A DNA stretch of 64,000 nt, taken from Dasyornis broadbenti. Its lineage: Eukaryota > Chordata > Aves > Passeriformes > Dasyornithidae. A program made the position numbers and the translations under genes. Positions 26,989 through 38,336 of this stretch are shown piece after piece. The notes below the pieces were generated by a model, which worked only from the letters and a program-made list of their open reading frames with translations, ran no database searches and was not told where the DNA came from. The stretch's first letter is position 1. Each line of letters begins with the position of its first letter. The DNA lies in contig VZRN01003380.1 in assembly GCA_013397935.1 (NCBI GenBank), positions 1 through 64,000 of the forward strand, written 5' to 3'.

Positions 26989-27750
26989 TGTGGTGGTTTG
27001 ACCCTGGCAGGATGCCAGGTGCCCACCATAGCTGTTCTATCACTCCTTTTCATAACTGGAAAGGGAAGAGAAAATATTGCAAAAAGCTTATGAGTTGAAA
27101 TAAGGGCAGGGAGACATCACTCAGCAATTGACGTCATGGACAAACCAGACTTGACTTGACTTAGGGAAATTAATTGAATTTACTACAAGTCAAAATCAAG
27201 AGAAGGATAATGAGAAGTAGAACAAATCCTAAAAATCACTGTTCCCCTATGCCTTCCACCTTCCTGAGTTTAAATTTATTGTCAATTCTCTATGTCCTCC
27301 CTCCCAGCTGCACAGGGAGGTGTGGAACAGGGCTTACAGTCTGTTCATCACATGATATTTCTGCCATTGCTTCCTCCTCTGGGAGAGAAGTCCTTCCCCT
27401 GATCCAGCATAAGTTCTCTCCCATGGGAGACCATTCTCCATGAACTTCTCATGAGTCCTTCCCATGGGCTGCAGTTCTTCAAGACCTGCTCCAGTATGGG
27501 TCCTTTTCCACAGAGTGCAGTCCTTCAGGAACAGGCTGCTTCAATGTTGGCTCCTTTTACCTTCTTAAATATGTTATCTCAGAGGCACTACTACCATAAC
27601 TGATTGGCTTGGCCTTGGCCAGTGGTGGGTCTGTCTTGGAGCCAGCTGCCATGCGCTCTGTTGGACATCAGGGAAGCTTCTGGTAGATTCTCAGAGAAAT
27701 TACCTTTGTAGCCCCTCACTACCAAAACCTGTCCACACAAACCCAATGCA
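26989..27750 (-). mobile_element. Solo LTR (762 bp) with a perfect 5-bp target-site duplication
   Basis: The element begins TGTGGTGGTTTGACC and ends CACAAACCCAATGCA, giving the TG...CA termini of an LTR. GATTC flanks it on both sides (26984-26988 and 27751-27755), a perfect 5-bp target duplication. Internal landmarks match a songbird-type LTR known from memory: CCAGGTGCCCACC, CTATCACTCC, repeated CCCATGGG and CTGCAGT motifs in the middle, a TATA-like CTTAAATA (27564-27571, TATTTAAG on the minus strand), CTGATTGGCTTGGCCTTGGCC (CCAAT box on the minus strand) and CTTGGAGCCAGCTGCC. The promoter order places the sense strand on minus. No viral coding region is attached. A 5-bp duplication fits ERVL-like elements. 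Confidence 0.92.
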
Positions 27751-27755
27751 GATTC

Positions 27756-30050
27756 AGAGAACTCTGTCAAGACACAGCTGCCAAAAGAAAAGTAATGACC
27801 ACAGAGTTCTAAAAAATGTGTTCCTGTGCCTCTCCTCATTTGTTTAATAAATCAAATAGGGGTCTGAAGAATAGGCAATGCTGTGACCCTGTGTGGGTTG
27901 AGGAACACAGACCCAAGACCAAATGTCCATCTTATGCAAGAGCTGAAAGCTAACTGCAACTTGCAGGTGTAGCACAGACCCTAATACAGGCTCTGTGGAT
28001 ATTTTAAACACAATGGGTCTTATTTTAGTCCTTAATGAACTTAAGACAAGCTTTACAGCCAATTAGCACTTTGGGACTGGAATAGTAGCAAACTTTACTT
28101 TGTTTCACTAAAAATATTGAGGACCGAAGTCATCTAATAAGGTGAGTAATTGAAAAAAGAATAATCAGTGTCCCAGAAAAACACTAACGCTCCAGATTTA
28201 CAATACTGTATAAATACAGCCTCAATATTAGTTTCCTCAAAATATTACTCTCCCCCTTACTACTCAGGGTCTTTGAGGAAGACAAAATAGTTTATCTCCT
28301 TTCTGACATGATGCACAGCTGAATCATAGGCACAACTTGTAAATGAAAAGTTCAGTCCTCTATGCTAACTCCAAATTCACAGCAATGAGTTTTTGTTTAC
28401 TTTTTTATTTTTTTTTCTGATTTCTGAACAGTTTCCTGTTCATCCAGTGGTGGTCAGTCTCCTCAGGACTATTTACTGGATTACCTTTGTAGCTCTAATC
28501 TCTGTGAATTTTCACACACTTTACAAGTGCCTGGTATTATTAAATCATGAGGAGGAGATAGGGGGTTTTGGGGTTTTTTGACAAAGCTGATGAAAGTAGT
28601 GAAATGTTCCAGTGATTTCTCTTGATTTTCATTAATATTTCTACTGCATTTTAGTATAAAGCAATCATTCCATTTCACATGGCCAAACTGCATTTTGAAT
28701 GAACCTAAAGATTTGGTACTTTTGATCAGACTTTAACACACATCCTCCTTATCTGAAAATACTGTTAAAAACATTATTGGGATTATAAGTAAAGCTTTAA
28801 TTTGTACAGCCCATGGCTGTCTATGTCATAAATATGCACGTCTCTTCCTCAGCAAGACTTTTCTAAGCACATTTCTTGGCACTTTTCATATGCACTGGAT
28901 TTGATTTGTTTTAGGGCATAATATAAATTCTTGCTGTGATACAGGATAAAAAAAAAACTCCTTAAAAAAAAAAAAAAGGCTTAGTTACAAGGCTGCACTC
29001 ATCCTACAGAATCTTAAGTTTTATTAACAGTCCAAATAACTTGTTATCGTTGTTTTTGCACAGAGCTCCCATTTGGTTCTGAGTATTGTATCTACCTTTC
29101 TTGAAATATCTCTGAGTCTATGCATTTGCCCTCAGTTACTGGTGTGAATTCCTTCAGCACATAATGATAGTGTTTCACATTCCAAGCCATGAGCCCGTGC
29201 TACCCGCCACAGAATACAAATGTGCGCAAGGTGGTAGTTTCATTATCTAAGGGTCAGTAGAATTTCAAGAGCTCCGAAATTACCTCTATCAGTGATGCAA
29301 GTGTCAACTTAGTTTTAATAAATCTTTGGAAACAGCCATGAGTTACTTCTAGGACATCTTCCCATTTCCGGAAATACATCATTCAGCTGCCAAACCCGCT
29401 ATCAGTTTGTAGCAAATAGAATTTCATCCATTAAATGCAAAGTCTCACTTCAGCTTCTGCATGCCATCACTCTCTGATAGCTAAAAGTGTGATTAACCTG
29501 AAGTTTAGCTGATATCAAGCCACAAGTATGCTATTCCATTTTACCTCGAACAAGGTCTTGAAAAATTGTATTTTCTGCAGCATATGCATAAGGAATGTCA
29601 TATTTACTATATTTCCGATTATTCCACAGTACGAGCTCTCAATGCCATCACATTGTGTAAGGAGAAGTTGACAGTTTCTTGGTTTCCATTTATTCATTCT
29701 TTTGGCTCTTAAAAAGCTGAACAAAAACATCAGATGAAATAATAATTAAAAAAATGAAAATCCAGCCTCCCGTTAAGAGAATAAAAATATAGCAGAACAT
29801 CTTGTTTGCTGATAATAAACTAATATTGTATTATGTATTCAGGCAAAAATCCAACAGAAGTTAATGGGACAGCTGCGGTATTTTATTCAATGCTGACTTA
29901 AAATTACAAATATTTTTTAGACCTGGTAGCTACATTCGTTAATCCTGAAAACAGCTTAAGTGAGAAAAAATAGTAGTGTACTGCTTTTGTAAATGGGAAA
30001 CTGGTATGTGTGGATATTAGGTGGTTTTCCTAAAGTGGTAGAGACCATAT
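27756..30050. other. Unique AT-rich DNA
   Basis: No gene, RNA or repeat family recognised, apart from poly-A runs at 28950-28978. The open frames are short. The GC content drops after about 28100. Confidence 0.45.
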
Positions 30051-30115
30051 AAAATAAAATAAAATAAAATAAAATAAAATAAAATAAAATAAAATAAAAT
30101 AAAATAAAATAAAAA
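30051..30115 (+). repeat. AAAAT pentanucleotide microsatellite
   Basis: Twelve uninterrupted AAAAT units (30051-30110) followed by an A-rich degenerate end. The array is perfect, so it is likely to be length-polymorphic. Confidence 0.97.
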
Positions 30116-30279
30116 TTAAAAAGAAATCGGGATATAAAATAACAAAATGAAAAATCAGAACCTAACTTTTATTGTTACATGACAAACACCAGAGTATTTT
30201 ACAAGCCTGATATGTCAATTTGATGGAAATCTGGAGATATTTCTATTAAGTTTAATGAATCTTTTAAATGTGAAGTTTC

Positions 30280-30321
30280 TTTTTTTTTTTTTTTTTTTTT
30301 TTTTTTCAAAAAAAATTTTTT
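30280..30321. repeat. Poly-T run and A/T palindrome at an assembly edge
   Basis: Twenty-seven T (30280-30306), one C, eight A and six T lie directly against the run of N. A homopolymer followed by its complement at a contig end is typical of poor sequencing or mis-joined reads, so these bases should not be trusted in detail. Confidence 0.8.
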
Positions 30322-30983
30322 NNNNNNNNNNNNNNNNNNNNNNNNNNNNNNNNNNNNNNNNNNNNNNNNNNNNNNNNNNNNNNNNNNNNNNNNNNNNNNN
30401 NNNNNNNNNNNNNNNNNNNNNNNNNNNNNNNNNNNNNNNNNNNNNNNNNNNNNNNNNNNNNNNNNNNNNNNNNNNNNNNNNNNNNNNNNNNNNNNNNNNN
30501 NNNNNNNNNNNNNNNNNNNNNNNNNNNNNNNNNNNNNNNNNNNNNNNNNNNNNNNNNNNNNNNNNNNNNNNNNNNNNNNNNNNNNNNNNNNNNNNNNNNN
30601 NNNNNNNNNNNNNNNNNNNNNNNNNNNNNNNNNNNNNNNNNNNNNNNNNNNNNNNNNNNNNNNNNNNNNNNNNNNNNNNNNNNNNNNNNNNNNNNNNNNN
30701 NNNNNNNNNNNNNNNNNNNNNNNNNNNNNNNNNNNNNNNNNNNNNNNNNNNNNNNNNNNNNNNNNNNNNNNNNNNNNNNNNNNNNNNNNNNNNNNNNNNN
30801 NNNNNNNNNNNNNNNNNNNNNNNNNNNNNNNNNNNNNNNNNNNNNNNNNNNNNNNNNNNNNNNNNNNNNNNNNNNNNNNNNNNNNNNNNNNNNNNNNNNN
30901 NNNNNNNNNNNNNNNNNNNNNNNNNNNNNNNNNNNNNNNNNNNNNNNNNNNNNNNNNNNNNNNNNNNNNNNNNNNNNNNNNNN
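30322..30983. other. Assembly gap (662 N)
   Basis: An uninterrupted run of N. Open frames that span it are artefacts of translating N. The right edge enters directly into LTR sequence, so the gap probably hides the remainder of that element. Confidence 0.99.
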
Positions 30984-31412
30984 GCCGTAGCAGTTTTGGG
31001 GAGACTGCTTGCCTGTGTGGGGACCAGCGTCACTGTAGCAGTGTCGGGCGGGCTGCCGACGGTGAGACCCATGGCTACGCAGAGGAAAAGAGCCTCTCCC
31101 CGGGCAGGGGAAGAAGATCTGGGTGATGAACTGACCTAACCTTCCCCCCATACCTTGTTCCCTTGTGCAGCTGCTGGGAAGGAGGGAGGGGGGTGAGCGA
31201 AGAAACGGTGGCCTTGAAGGGTTTATTTTACTTCTCATTTACTCCTCTGACTCTGTTAGTAATAAATTAGATCACTTTGCAACCTAAGTTAGTCCTGTTT
31301 TGCCTATTCTAAGTGCGTCTTCTCCCGGGTTTCCGTATCTCAACTCATGAGCCCTGAGTGTGGGTGTGTTAATTTGGGGTACCTGGCATTTGGCCGGGCT
31401 CAAACCTTGACA
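30984..31412 (+). mobile_element. LTR, 3' part, left side lost in the gap
   Basis: GC-richer sequence than its surroundings, with CpG dinucleotides. The right half shows an LTR 3' end in the sense direction: AATAAA at 31261-31266, a GTATCTCAACTCATGAGCCC segment (compare 'ttatctcaacccatgagcc' in related avian LTRs), then GGTACCTGGCATTTGGCC and a terminal CTCAAACCTTGACA, ending in CA at 31412. Compared with the LTR at 26989-27750 read on its own sense strand, the terminal blocks correspond, so the two are distant relatives in opposite orientation. The left end and its target duplication are not visible. It may equally be the 3' LTR of a longer element. Confidence 0.75.
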
Positions 31413-31530
31413 TGTTCATGTTCACTTTACTGTTTTGCAAAGATTTCAGTGGCTACTATCTTATATGTTTCACATATTTCCCAAACATTTTTCTTACTTC
31501 TTTTGATTAATTAATGACTGAGAATATGGG

Positions 31531-31672
31531 TCTCTCTGGAAGTCATGCAGTCCAACTTCCCTTTAATTGGGAATATTACTAGCTGTAGAATACGTCAATG
31601 GTGGTTTTGTTCAGCCAAATCTTTAAAATCCCTCATGATGGATATTCCACAGTCTCCTCAGATAATATCTCA
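31531..31672 (-). mobile_element. Old CR1 LINE fragment, antisense
   Basis: TCTCTGGAAGTCATGCAGTC (31533-31552) followed by CAACTTCCC and then TCTTTAAAATCCCTCATGATGGATATTCCACAGTCTCC. These correspond in order to the antisense CR1 3' blocks 'ctggaggtcatctagtccaac' and 'ttgaatatctccaaggatggagactccacaacctct'. Heavily diverged, with no tail retained. Confidence 0.75.
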
Positions 31673-33672
31673 CAAGAAGTCCTGTTAAATTGAAGTAATA
31701 AATTTCTTATTGAAAACCAAAAACTTTCACAACATACACTATTTTCAATGATTTGATGTAAAGTGTTTTGCAATTAGAGAGACAGAAAAAAAATTATGAA
31801 CCTTGTTAATTTTTTCAGTGGAACACTGTATAAAGTTAGTGGATATGCTTTAACCTTGATTGTTGACATTAAATACTATTAACAACTATCAGAGATATAC
31901 ATAACCATTAATATTAAAATTAATGTATTTCTCATTTTACTTATCGTGTACTTACTAATTACTGTTTATAGGCTTTTGCGTTTATGCTACCTCTGAATTT
32001 AACTGACCATAAATATTATATGTGAGAATTTTTTTCAGTGAAAAATCTTGGTTTGGAATGAACAGAAGGGTACTTAAGCTGTCAGATAGATATCCCATGT
32101 TACCTTGTAAAGCTCTGCATATCTTTGTTTTACCTTCTTCATCCTTATCCTTATCCTTCTTCATGCCATTCTTACAGATTGTGCAGTAGTGTGTGTCAGG
32201 TTTTATTTTCCTTCCCTCTTTCTTTCAGAAGACTACAATGTGTTAAACACTTCTAAATCATTACCATCCTTTTAAAAATAGCCAGCATCCAGCTTCATGA
32301 ATTAGGGTAATCTATTTGTAAAATTTCAGTGTTATATAAAAATGCACTTTTCTTCATAAAGAAAAACATTAATAAACTTTTTACTGTATTTCTCTAGCAT
32401 AACTTAATTACTTAGCAGCAATACCACTATTTTTATTGCTACTAGGCTCTCCAGTGTCACAAAGGGCAGACTGCAGGCTGCATGTGGTCTATGAAAAATT
32501 TTAAGTAGCTTGCAAAGCAATTTCTCAGTTGTGGTCCCTTTTGGCCAGAACCAGTTGATTGTTAATGTTGTGATAATTAGAGGACCCTTTTCAGCTCAGC
32601 TGCAATGCACAGCTGTTCAGGTCCAAAAGCTGCAGGAGCTGCCAATCACTCTGAGCCTGAGACTGTCCCTTGTCAGGGGATTTGTCAGATGGTGAAAGAC
32701 CCTACTTCACACACCAAAACATACTCTTCTGCCCTTCCAGTTCAACTTACAAAGTGGCCAAAGGCTCTTGAAATTACTATTTCAGCACAGCAGAGTTTCT
32801 GGAGTCATAGATGAATAAAATTTAGACTCTAGGGACATCATAGCAAATGTAATCACAGTATTAAGGATATGGAGAATTGCAACTACGAGGTATTCAAAAC
32901 CTAAACAGCTATGCTGTGAAAAAAAAAAAAAAAAAGAGATTATTGAAACTGAAGTACATAAACTACTCAGATAATGCGAAGTTAGTTTTGTGTGTATATA
33001 TTTTGTTATATTTGATATTAGTTTTTGCTAACACATTGCAAAAGTAAAAAATTCTGTGTGTTTGAAGTTAATGGTTTTGAGTTTTAGTTTAGTGGGCATT
33101 TTTGTAATTGCTTTTTAAGAAAACTGACTTCTTGTCTGAAGACATAACTAAAGTAATTATAAATATCACCTAGTGAAAAGTAAATATAGTGTCAAATTTT
33201 CTTGATATCTTATTCCTTATTTGTTTTAACTGGGAGAAGAGTTATACACAGCGTAATAAATTAGCTGTGCTTATAATTAGAGCTTGAATGTGTGTGAGTC
33301 CCTGACACGAACTACTATAACATACACAGTTTTATATTTTTGACCTTTACTTTAAATTACTGTCTATCCAGAACAGCAATAGTGAAATATTAGTATCCTT
33401 CTGTTTCATTAACTGGGAAATCCAGGAGACTTATGCTGAGAGTAAAATAATGTAGCTATATATTCTAAAAAATGGCAAAAAAAAGCCTAGGAGTACCATA
33501 GTTGAAAGACTGGCTTGTTCAAATCCTGCTAAGGTTATACTCATTAAAATTTGAGTGTGTCCGTCAAGGCAATTACAGATTAATCCTTCCTACTTCTGTA
33601 GAGAAAAGAAATATCAGATTAGAACATTTCATATGGAAAGAAGCCAAGAAAGAATATAATCTCTGAGACCAT
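31673..33672. other. Unique AT-rich DNA
   Basis: No gene recognised. A poly-A run lies at 32919-32935. The somewhat GC-richer patch at 32470-32720 contains short open frames without motifs; I could not assign it to a known repeat or exon. Confidence 0.45.
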
Positions 33673-33969
33673 TTAAAAAGGTGATATCTGTACAATGTTC
33701 AAAAGAGTGGACTGCTGGTTTAACCAATATAGCCTGCCCAAAATTTCAGTCCAACTTCCTTCATGAACTCCCCAAGATGTTGAAGAAACTGATTGCTCTG
33801 GACTCTGTGTGGAACTGAAGGCAGCATTACCCGTGCTACAGGACCTAGACTGATCATGTATAACCTGCCACATGGCAGACTGTGCATCACAATGTCTGGA
33901 GCTAGTATAACAATTACATACTATGAGATAATTTTAACAGACTGCAAAACATCTATATCTTTACCTTCA

Positions 33970-34425
33970 TGTGGGATGACCTTGGCTAGCTACCAGGTGC
34001 CCACCCGCTCTATCACTCCCCTCCTAAGCAGGATAGGGCAAAGAGAAAATACCATGAAAGGATCTTGGGTCAAGAAAAAGGCAGGGAGAGATCACTCATC
34101 AATTACTGTCACAGGCAAAACAGATTCCACTTGGGGAAATTAGCTTAATTTCTTGACAATCTAAATCAGATTAGGGTAATGAGAAATAAAACTACATCTT
34201 AGAATGTTGCCTTTCGCTGGTAAAAATATGAAGCAGACACAGCAGTAAAGGGGTAAAAGGGTATTTACCTTAGGATATAATGGGATCCTAAGTGCATGCA
34301 CTTCAAAGGTGAAATACACCTAGATGCACGCAGTTTTTTCCCCTTAAATTTGTTATCCCAGAGTTGCTACCACCATCACTGGTGGGCTCAGCTTTCACAA
34401 GTGGGGAGGAATAACCACAGTGAAT
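33970..34425 (-). mobile_element. Decayed LTR, same family as the 27-kb copy
   Basis: Starts TGTGGGATGACCTTGGCTAG and continues CAGGTGCCCACCCGCTCTATCACTCC, GGCAGGGAGAGATCACTCATCAATTA, CTTGGGGAAATTAGCTTAATTT and AATGAGAAATAAAACT. These blocks occur in the same order in the 26989-27750 LTR. The central part differs (about 34205-34340, with several palindromic sequences). Towards the right, CCCAGAGTTGCTACCACCATCACTGGTGGGCTC matches the block next to the CCAAT region of the family. The sense strand is minus. The right boundary is ragged and no target duplication was found. Sequence at 33673-33969 might be attached internal element DNA but could not be confirmed. Confidence 0.78.
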
Positions 34426-34461
34426 GAATATATTCTGGGGGTTGCATGGTTAGCAAATAGC

Positions 34462-34978
34462 TCTGCAAGAAAGGTCCTGGCAGTGCTGGTGAGCATGAAC
34501 CAGAAAATTGAACACGAGCCAGCAGTGTGCCTGTGATAAAATGAGACAAATGATAGCCTATGCTGCATTAGGGTGTAACCAGCAGGTGGAGGGAAATGAT
34601 CCTCCCCCTTTACTCAGCTCTAGTGAGACCACACCGGGAGTACTGTGTCCAGTTCTGGGCTCTCCAGTAGAAGGTAGACATGATCTTACTGAACACAAAG
34701 GGCTGTGAAAAAGTTGGAGAGGCTGGAGTATCTCTTCTATGTCAAAAGGTTGAGAGACTGTCCAGCCTAGAGCAAAGAAGGCTTAGAGGGAGTTTATCAG
34801 TGTATATAAATGTCTGAAGGGAGGGTCTAAATAAGACAGAGCTCAGGTCTTTTCAGATGTACTTAGTGACAGGACCAGAGTCAATTGGCACAAACTGCAA
34901 CACAGGAGGTTCCCGCAGAACATCAGAAAACCTTTCTCCAGAGATCCCTTCCAACCTCAAACATTGTTTTATTCTGTG
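34462..34978 (+). mobile_element. CR1 LINE 3' end, sense
   Basis: CR1 blocks in order: GAGCCAGCAGTGTGCCTGTG (34516-34535), CATTAGGGTGTAACCAGCAGG, GAAATGATCCTCCCCCTTTACTCAGC, GTGAGACCACACCGGGAGTACTGTGTCCAG (34623-34652), a GAGAGACTG...CTAGAG segment, and CAGAGATCCCTTCCAACCTCAAACATT ending in ATTCTGTG (34971-34978). The terminal ATTCTGTG is the CR1 tail unit. Truncated at its 5' side, non-coding and moderately diverged. Confidence 0.93.
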
Positions 34979-37809
34979 TTTCATCCTGTGCATCTAAAGA
35001 AACAAGCCTAAGTACTCTGAATAGGTTAGGAAACTGTGTGATCAGGATACACACAGCCTACTTCATTTAACAACCTCACTTTCTAATCAGTCAATTTTGT
35101 AATCTTTATGGTCAGGTGAAATGATATCCAGTTATGATTGCCTAATATGAAGAGTATGGAGATAATTAGCTCAGATTCTCAGTCCTTTTGTTTTTATATA
35201 TTTTGATTAAGAGCACTTGCACAGCTTACACATTTTCCATGTGAATGACAATAATATAACTGAGTTTACTATATGTTATTAATTTTTTTGTCTGCCAAAT
35301 AGTTCATGTTTTCTATATCATACTAAGTTAACTACTATTTTCTTATACTTCCATTGCAATTGGAGGAGAGATTTCAGACTCTGTATGGGATACTGGGAGC
35401 ACGTGAGTTATCCTTGCATCCAGAGCAGCCGGCACACAGTCATTGCATCACAGACTTTGAAACATAGTGTATTTTGAAGCCCAGGTCTAAGCCAGTGGCA
35501 AGTCAGTTTCATCTCTGAGGGTCCCTGAACTAGTTAAAGGAAAAGTAATGGAGGCATGTTTGACCCTGTTACATATTCATGTGTCTGACTGTTATGTAGC
35601 TGTGCCCAGAGAGAATTATGGACCTAGTTTATATCATCTGTACCATCCACAGTAATTTCCAAATGCAGCTCAGCAGATTACTTTCTGTACTTACAAACAT
35701 TTATTATTTTCTGCTTGTTGTCGTTGCATTTCTGTGCCTTGATTTGTTGGAAATCTATGGAAATTGCATGAAAAAAATTATGGCTGCTGTGTTGTCCAGT
35801 AAAAAGTTGAAAGGTTAAAAGTTGCCATAACAGGGTCACATACTTGTTTTATATAAATGTTTATTATATTCATGAAATCACTTTAATTCTGATGAAGGAT
35901 TTTGATATTTTTTCTCTGCCATTTAGTAGATGAACAAAGAAGCTAAGAAACACCTATTGCAGATAGCCAAACAGCTTTAAACATGAAGAATTTAATCCTG
36001 ATAGAAGAAGTTAATGTATGTGAATAGATTATCTGCTTTAGGGTTGCTAAATCCTAAATAATCTGTTTGGCAAACAGTTCTTAAATGAAGTACAAACGAA
36101 GAAAGCTACTGCAGTAGCAGAAAAGCGTTCTTTGGAGTTTGTGACATCTGCAAGTTCTAGCAGACCTCATCTGCCAGACAAATGCAACAAATACATTTGT
36201 CATATCTGACAAGTATAAATCTTCAAGTGAAGCACACCTTTAATTTGCTGCTGAACAACAACAGAACGTTGCGGCAGGAGATTTCATGATAGCTTGAATT
36301 TCAAATTGATATTAAGGTTGGAAAGATTTTAGTGTCTCAAAGATATTACTTTAGGGGTGAATTTATGTTCTGGAATACAGACTACTGTGTGATTTAAAGC
36401 TGATTGTCTAACCTTGTGATGTGACTGGCAGAGCGGGACAGGAGTGCAGTAATTCTCAGGAAGTACAGACTGCGTGGTGTTATTCACATCCCAATGGAAC
36501 TCCACGGAACTGATGAAATGACCGGGAAGGCCTAATTAAAGCTGTTCTGCTCAAATGTATTGATGTATTACATCTATTGTGGTTTGTTTCAATAGGTCTA
36601 CCCTGTGAATGCTGGCATGCCTGTAAAGTAAACTAAACAAATTGCATAAATAATGTTGCAAGGTAAAGAGACACCCATGGAATCAAAGCTGAGTCATGGA
36701 AAATACAACAGGCTGCTCTGTGAGCTTATTTTCATACAATATTGAATAAAAACAAATATTGCTTATATCTTATCAAGTGAAAAAGAGACAGCCTCTAGTA
36801 TGAAAAATGGTTAAGTATTTAGCAAACATATTTTTGATTCTGTCTTTCAAAAATATAATTCCTGAATATTAAAACATACTTCAGAGATTGCTTCCCTTTC
36901 TATGATTAAAATATCTCTGAATAATATCTCTATTATAATGAACAGGAATTCTTGCTGTAAGGTGTTTCATTTATGTCTGAGTTCTTTGGGCAATAAGTTG
37001 GTGGAATCTGGTATTTTTTTAACTATTTCAACAGGAATATGTAACTTCAAACTTATTTATATTTTGGCTATACAGTTTTAGCTGAAAAATGATACAGAAA
37101 ATAATTTGGCCTATTCTGCTGGTGAGCAGTGAATTCAACAAAATATATAGAATGAGAAAGACCAGTACTACTCACAAAATGAGACTGAATTCGTTTGCTT
37201 GTCTTTGCCTACAAGAAGTTAGATAAGCCTCATCAAAACTTATAAAATATCAAACTTTGAATTAATACTTAGACTCATAGAAATGTTAAAAAGTTTGTGC
37301 TTACTGTTTAAAATTAGTATTTTTTTTTTCTTCTATATAATTTGGCAATAAATAGAAAAACTATTATAAAAATAGGTAGCCTGAAAATGAGAAAAAAACC
37401 CCTTTCATTTCAAATAGACCAGACATCTGTGACATCTTCAGGCTTAATTTTTGTGTTTGTTAATTTAAAACTTGATATATCTGGAAGTTTTGCTTCAACC
37501 TAATCAGGCTTTTCTTGTCTTTTTTTTTTAATGTAAAACTGAAAAATTAATGATTCCCCTAGCCCTACTGTACAGTGCATTAAAGAATTCTACATCTTAA
37601 TATCTATAGGTAATCTGGGTGAATTTATAAGTCTCTTTTAAAGACAGGATGCATGAATAAACCTGACAGGAAATTTAAAAATAAAATTAGTAGAATTAGA
37701 TGATTTCTTTTTTCCCCTTTCTGAGGCATGAATTTCTTCTTTCAAAGGGAGATGTCCCAGATATCTAAGTTCTTCATTCTTTTGGAGTCTCCTGGAGAAA
37801 CTTGCTGCT
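34979..37809. other. Unique AT-rich DNA
   Basis: No gene or known repeat recognised. It is AT-rich and CpG-poor, with only short open frames. Confidence 0.45.
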
Positions 37810-38336
37810 CATGTCTTGGATGGTATGCTTTTCTGTGGATTAAAAAACTGGCTGGATGGTCTGGTCCAAAGACTGAAGGTGGCTGAAGTTAACATTCAGC
37901 TGTTGGATAGTCACAAATGATGTTCCTCAGAGCTCAGTATTGAGGCTGGCTCTGTTTAACATCTTTATCAACATTCTGAATGAGGGGATTGAGTGCAGTC
38001 CCAGACAGTTTCCAGATGATATCAAGTTAGGCAGGACTGTTGATCTGCTGAAGGGTAGGAAGGCGCTGAAGAATGATCTGGACAGGCTAGATCAGTGCGC
38101 TGAGGTGTGAGGCTCTGCAAGACGAAGTATTGGGTTCTGTACCTGAATCACAGCAACCCTGTGCAACACTACAGCTTGGAGGAGAAGTGGCTGGAAAGAT
38201 GACCAGTGGAAAAGGACCTGTGGGTTCTGGTTGACAGATGCTGAACATGAGCCAGAGTGTGCCCAGGAGATTAAAAAGACTAATGGCATCCTGGCTTGTG
38301 TCAGAAACAGTGTGGCCAGCAGGATGAGGGTCTGAC
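37810..38336 (+). mobile_element. CR1 LINE fragment with reverse-transcriptase remnant, sense
   Basis: This is the only fragment that reaches into CR1 ORF2. It starts at a block encoding the LKNWLDGLVQR-type region, passes a VPQSSVLRLALFNIF-like stretch (consensus 'VPQGSVLGPVLFNIF'), and carries the position of the polymerase F-A-D-D box as F-P-D-D (38009-38020), so the copy is catalytically dead even before its stops and frameshifts. It then continues through KLGRTVDLLKGRKALKNDLD and the untranslated GAACATGAGCCAGAGTGTGC block to GTGTGGCCAGCAGGATGAGGG, where it ends without a tail. Old, truncated at both ends and non-functional. Confidence 0.92.

Noticed and set aside
30215..31238. Open frames of about 285-310 codons on both strands
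   Set aside because: They run through the 662-base N gap; the translated part is mostly undetermined residues, so they are artefacts.
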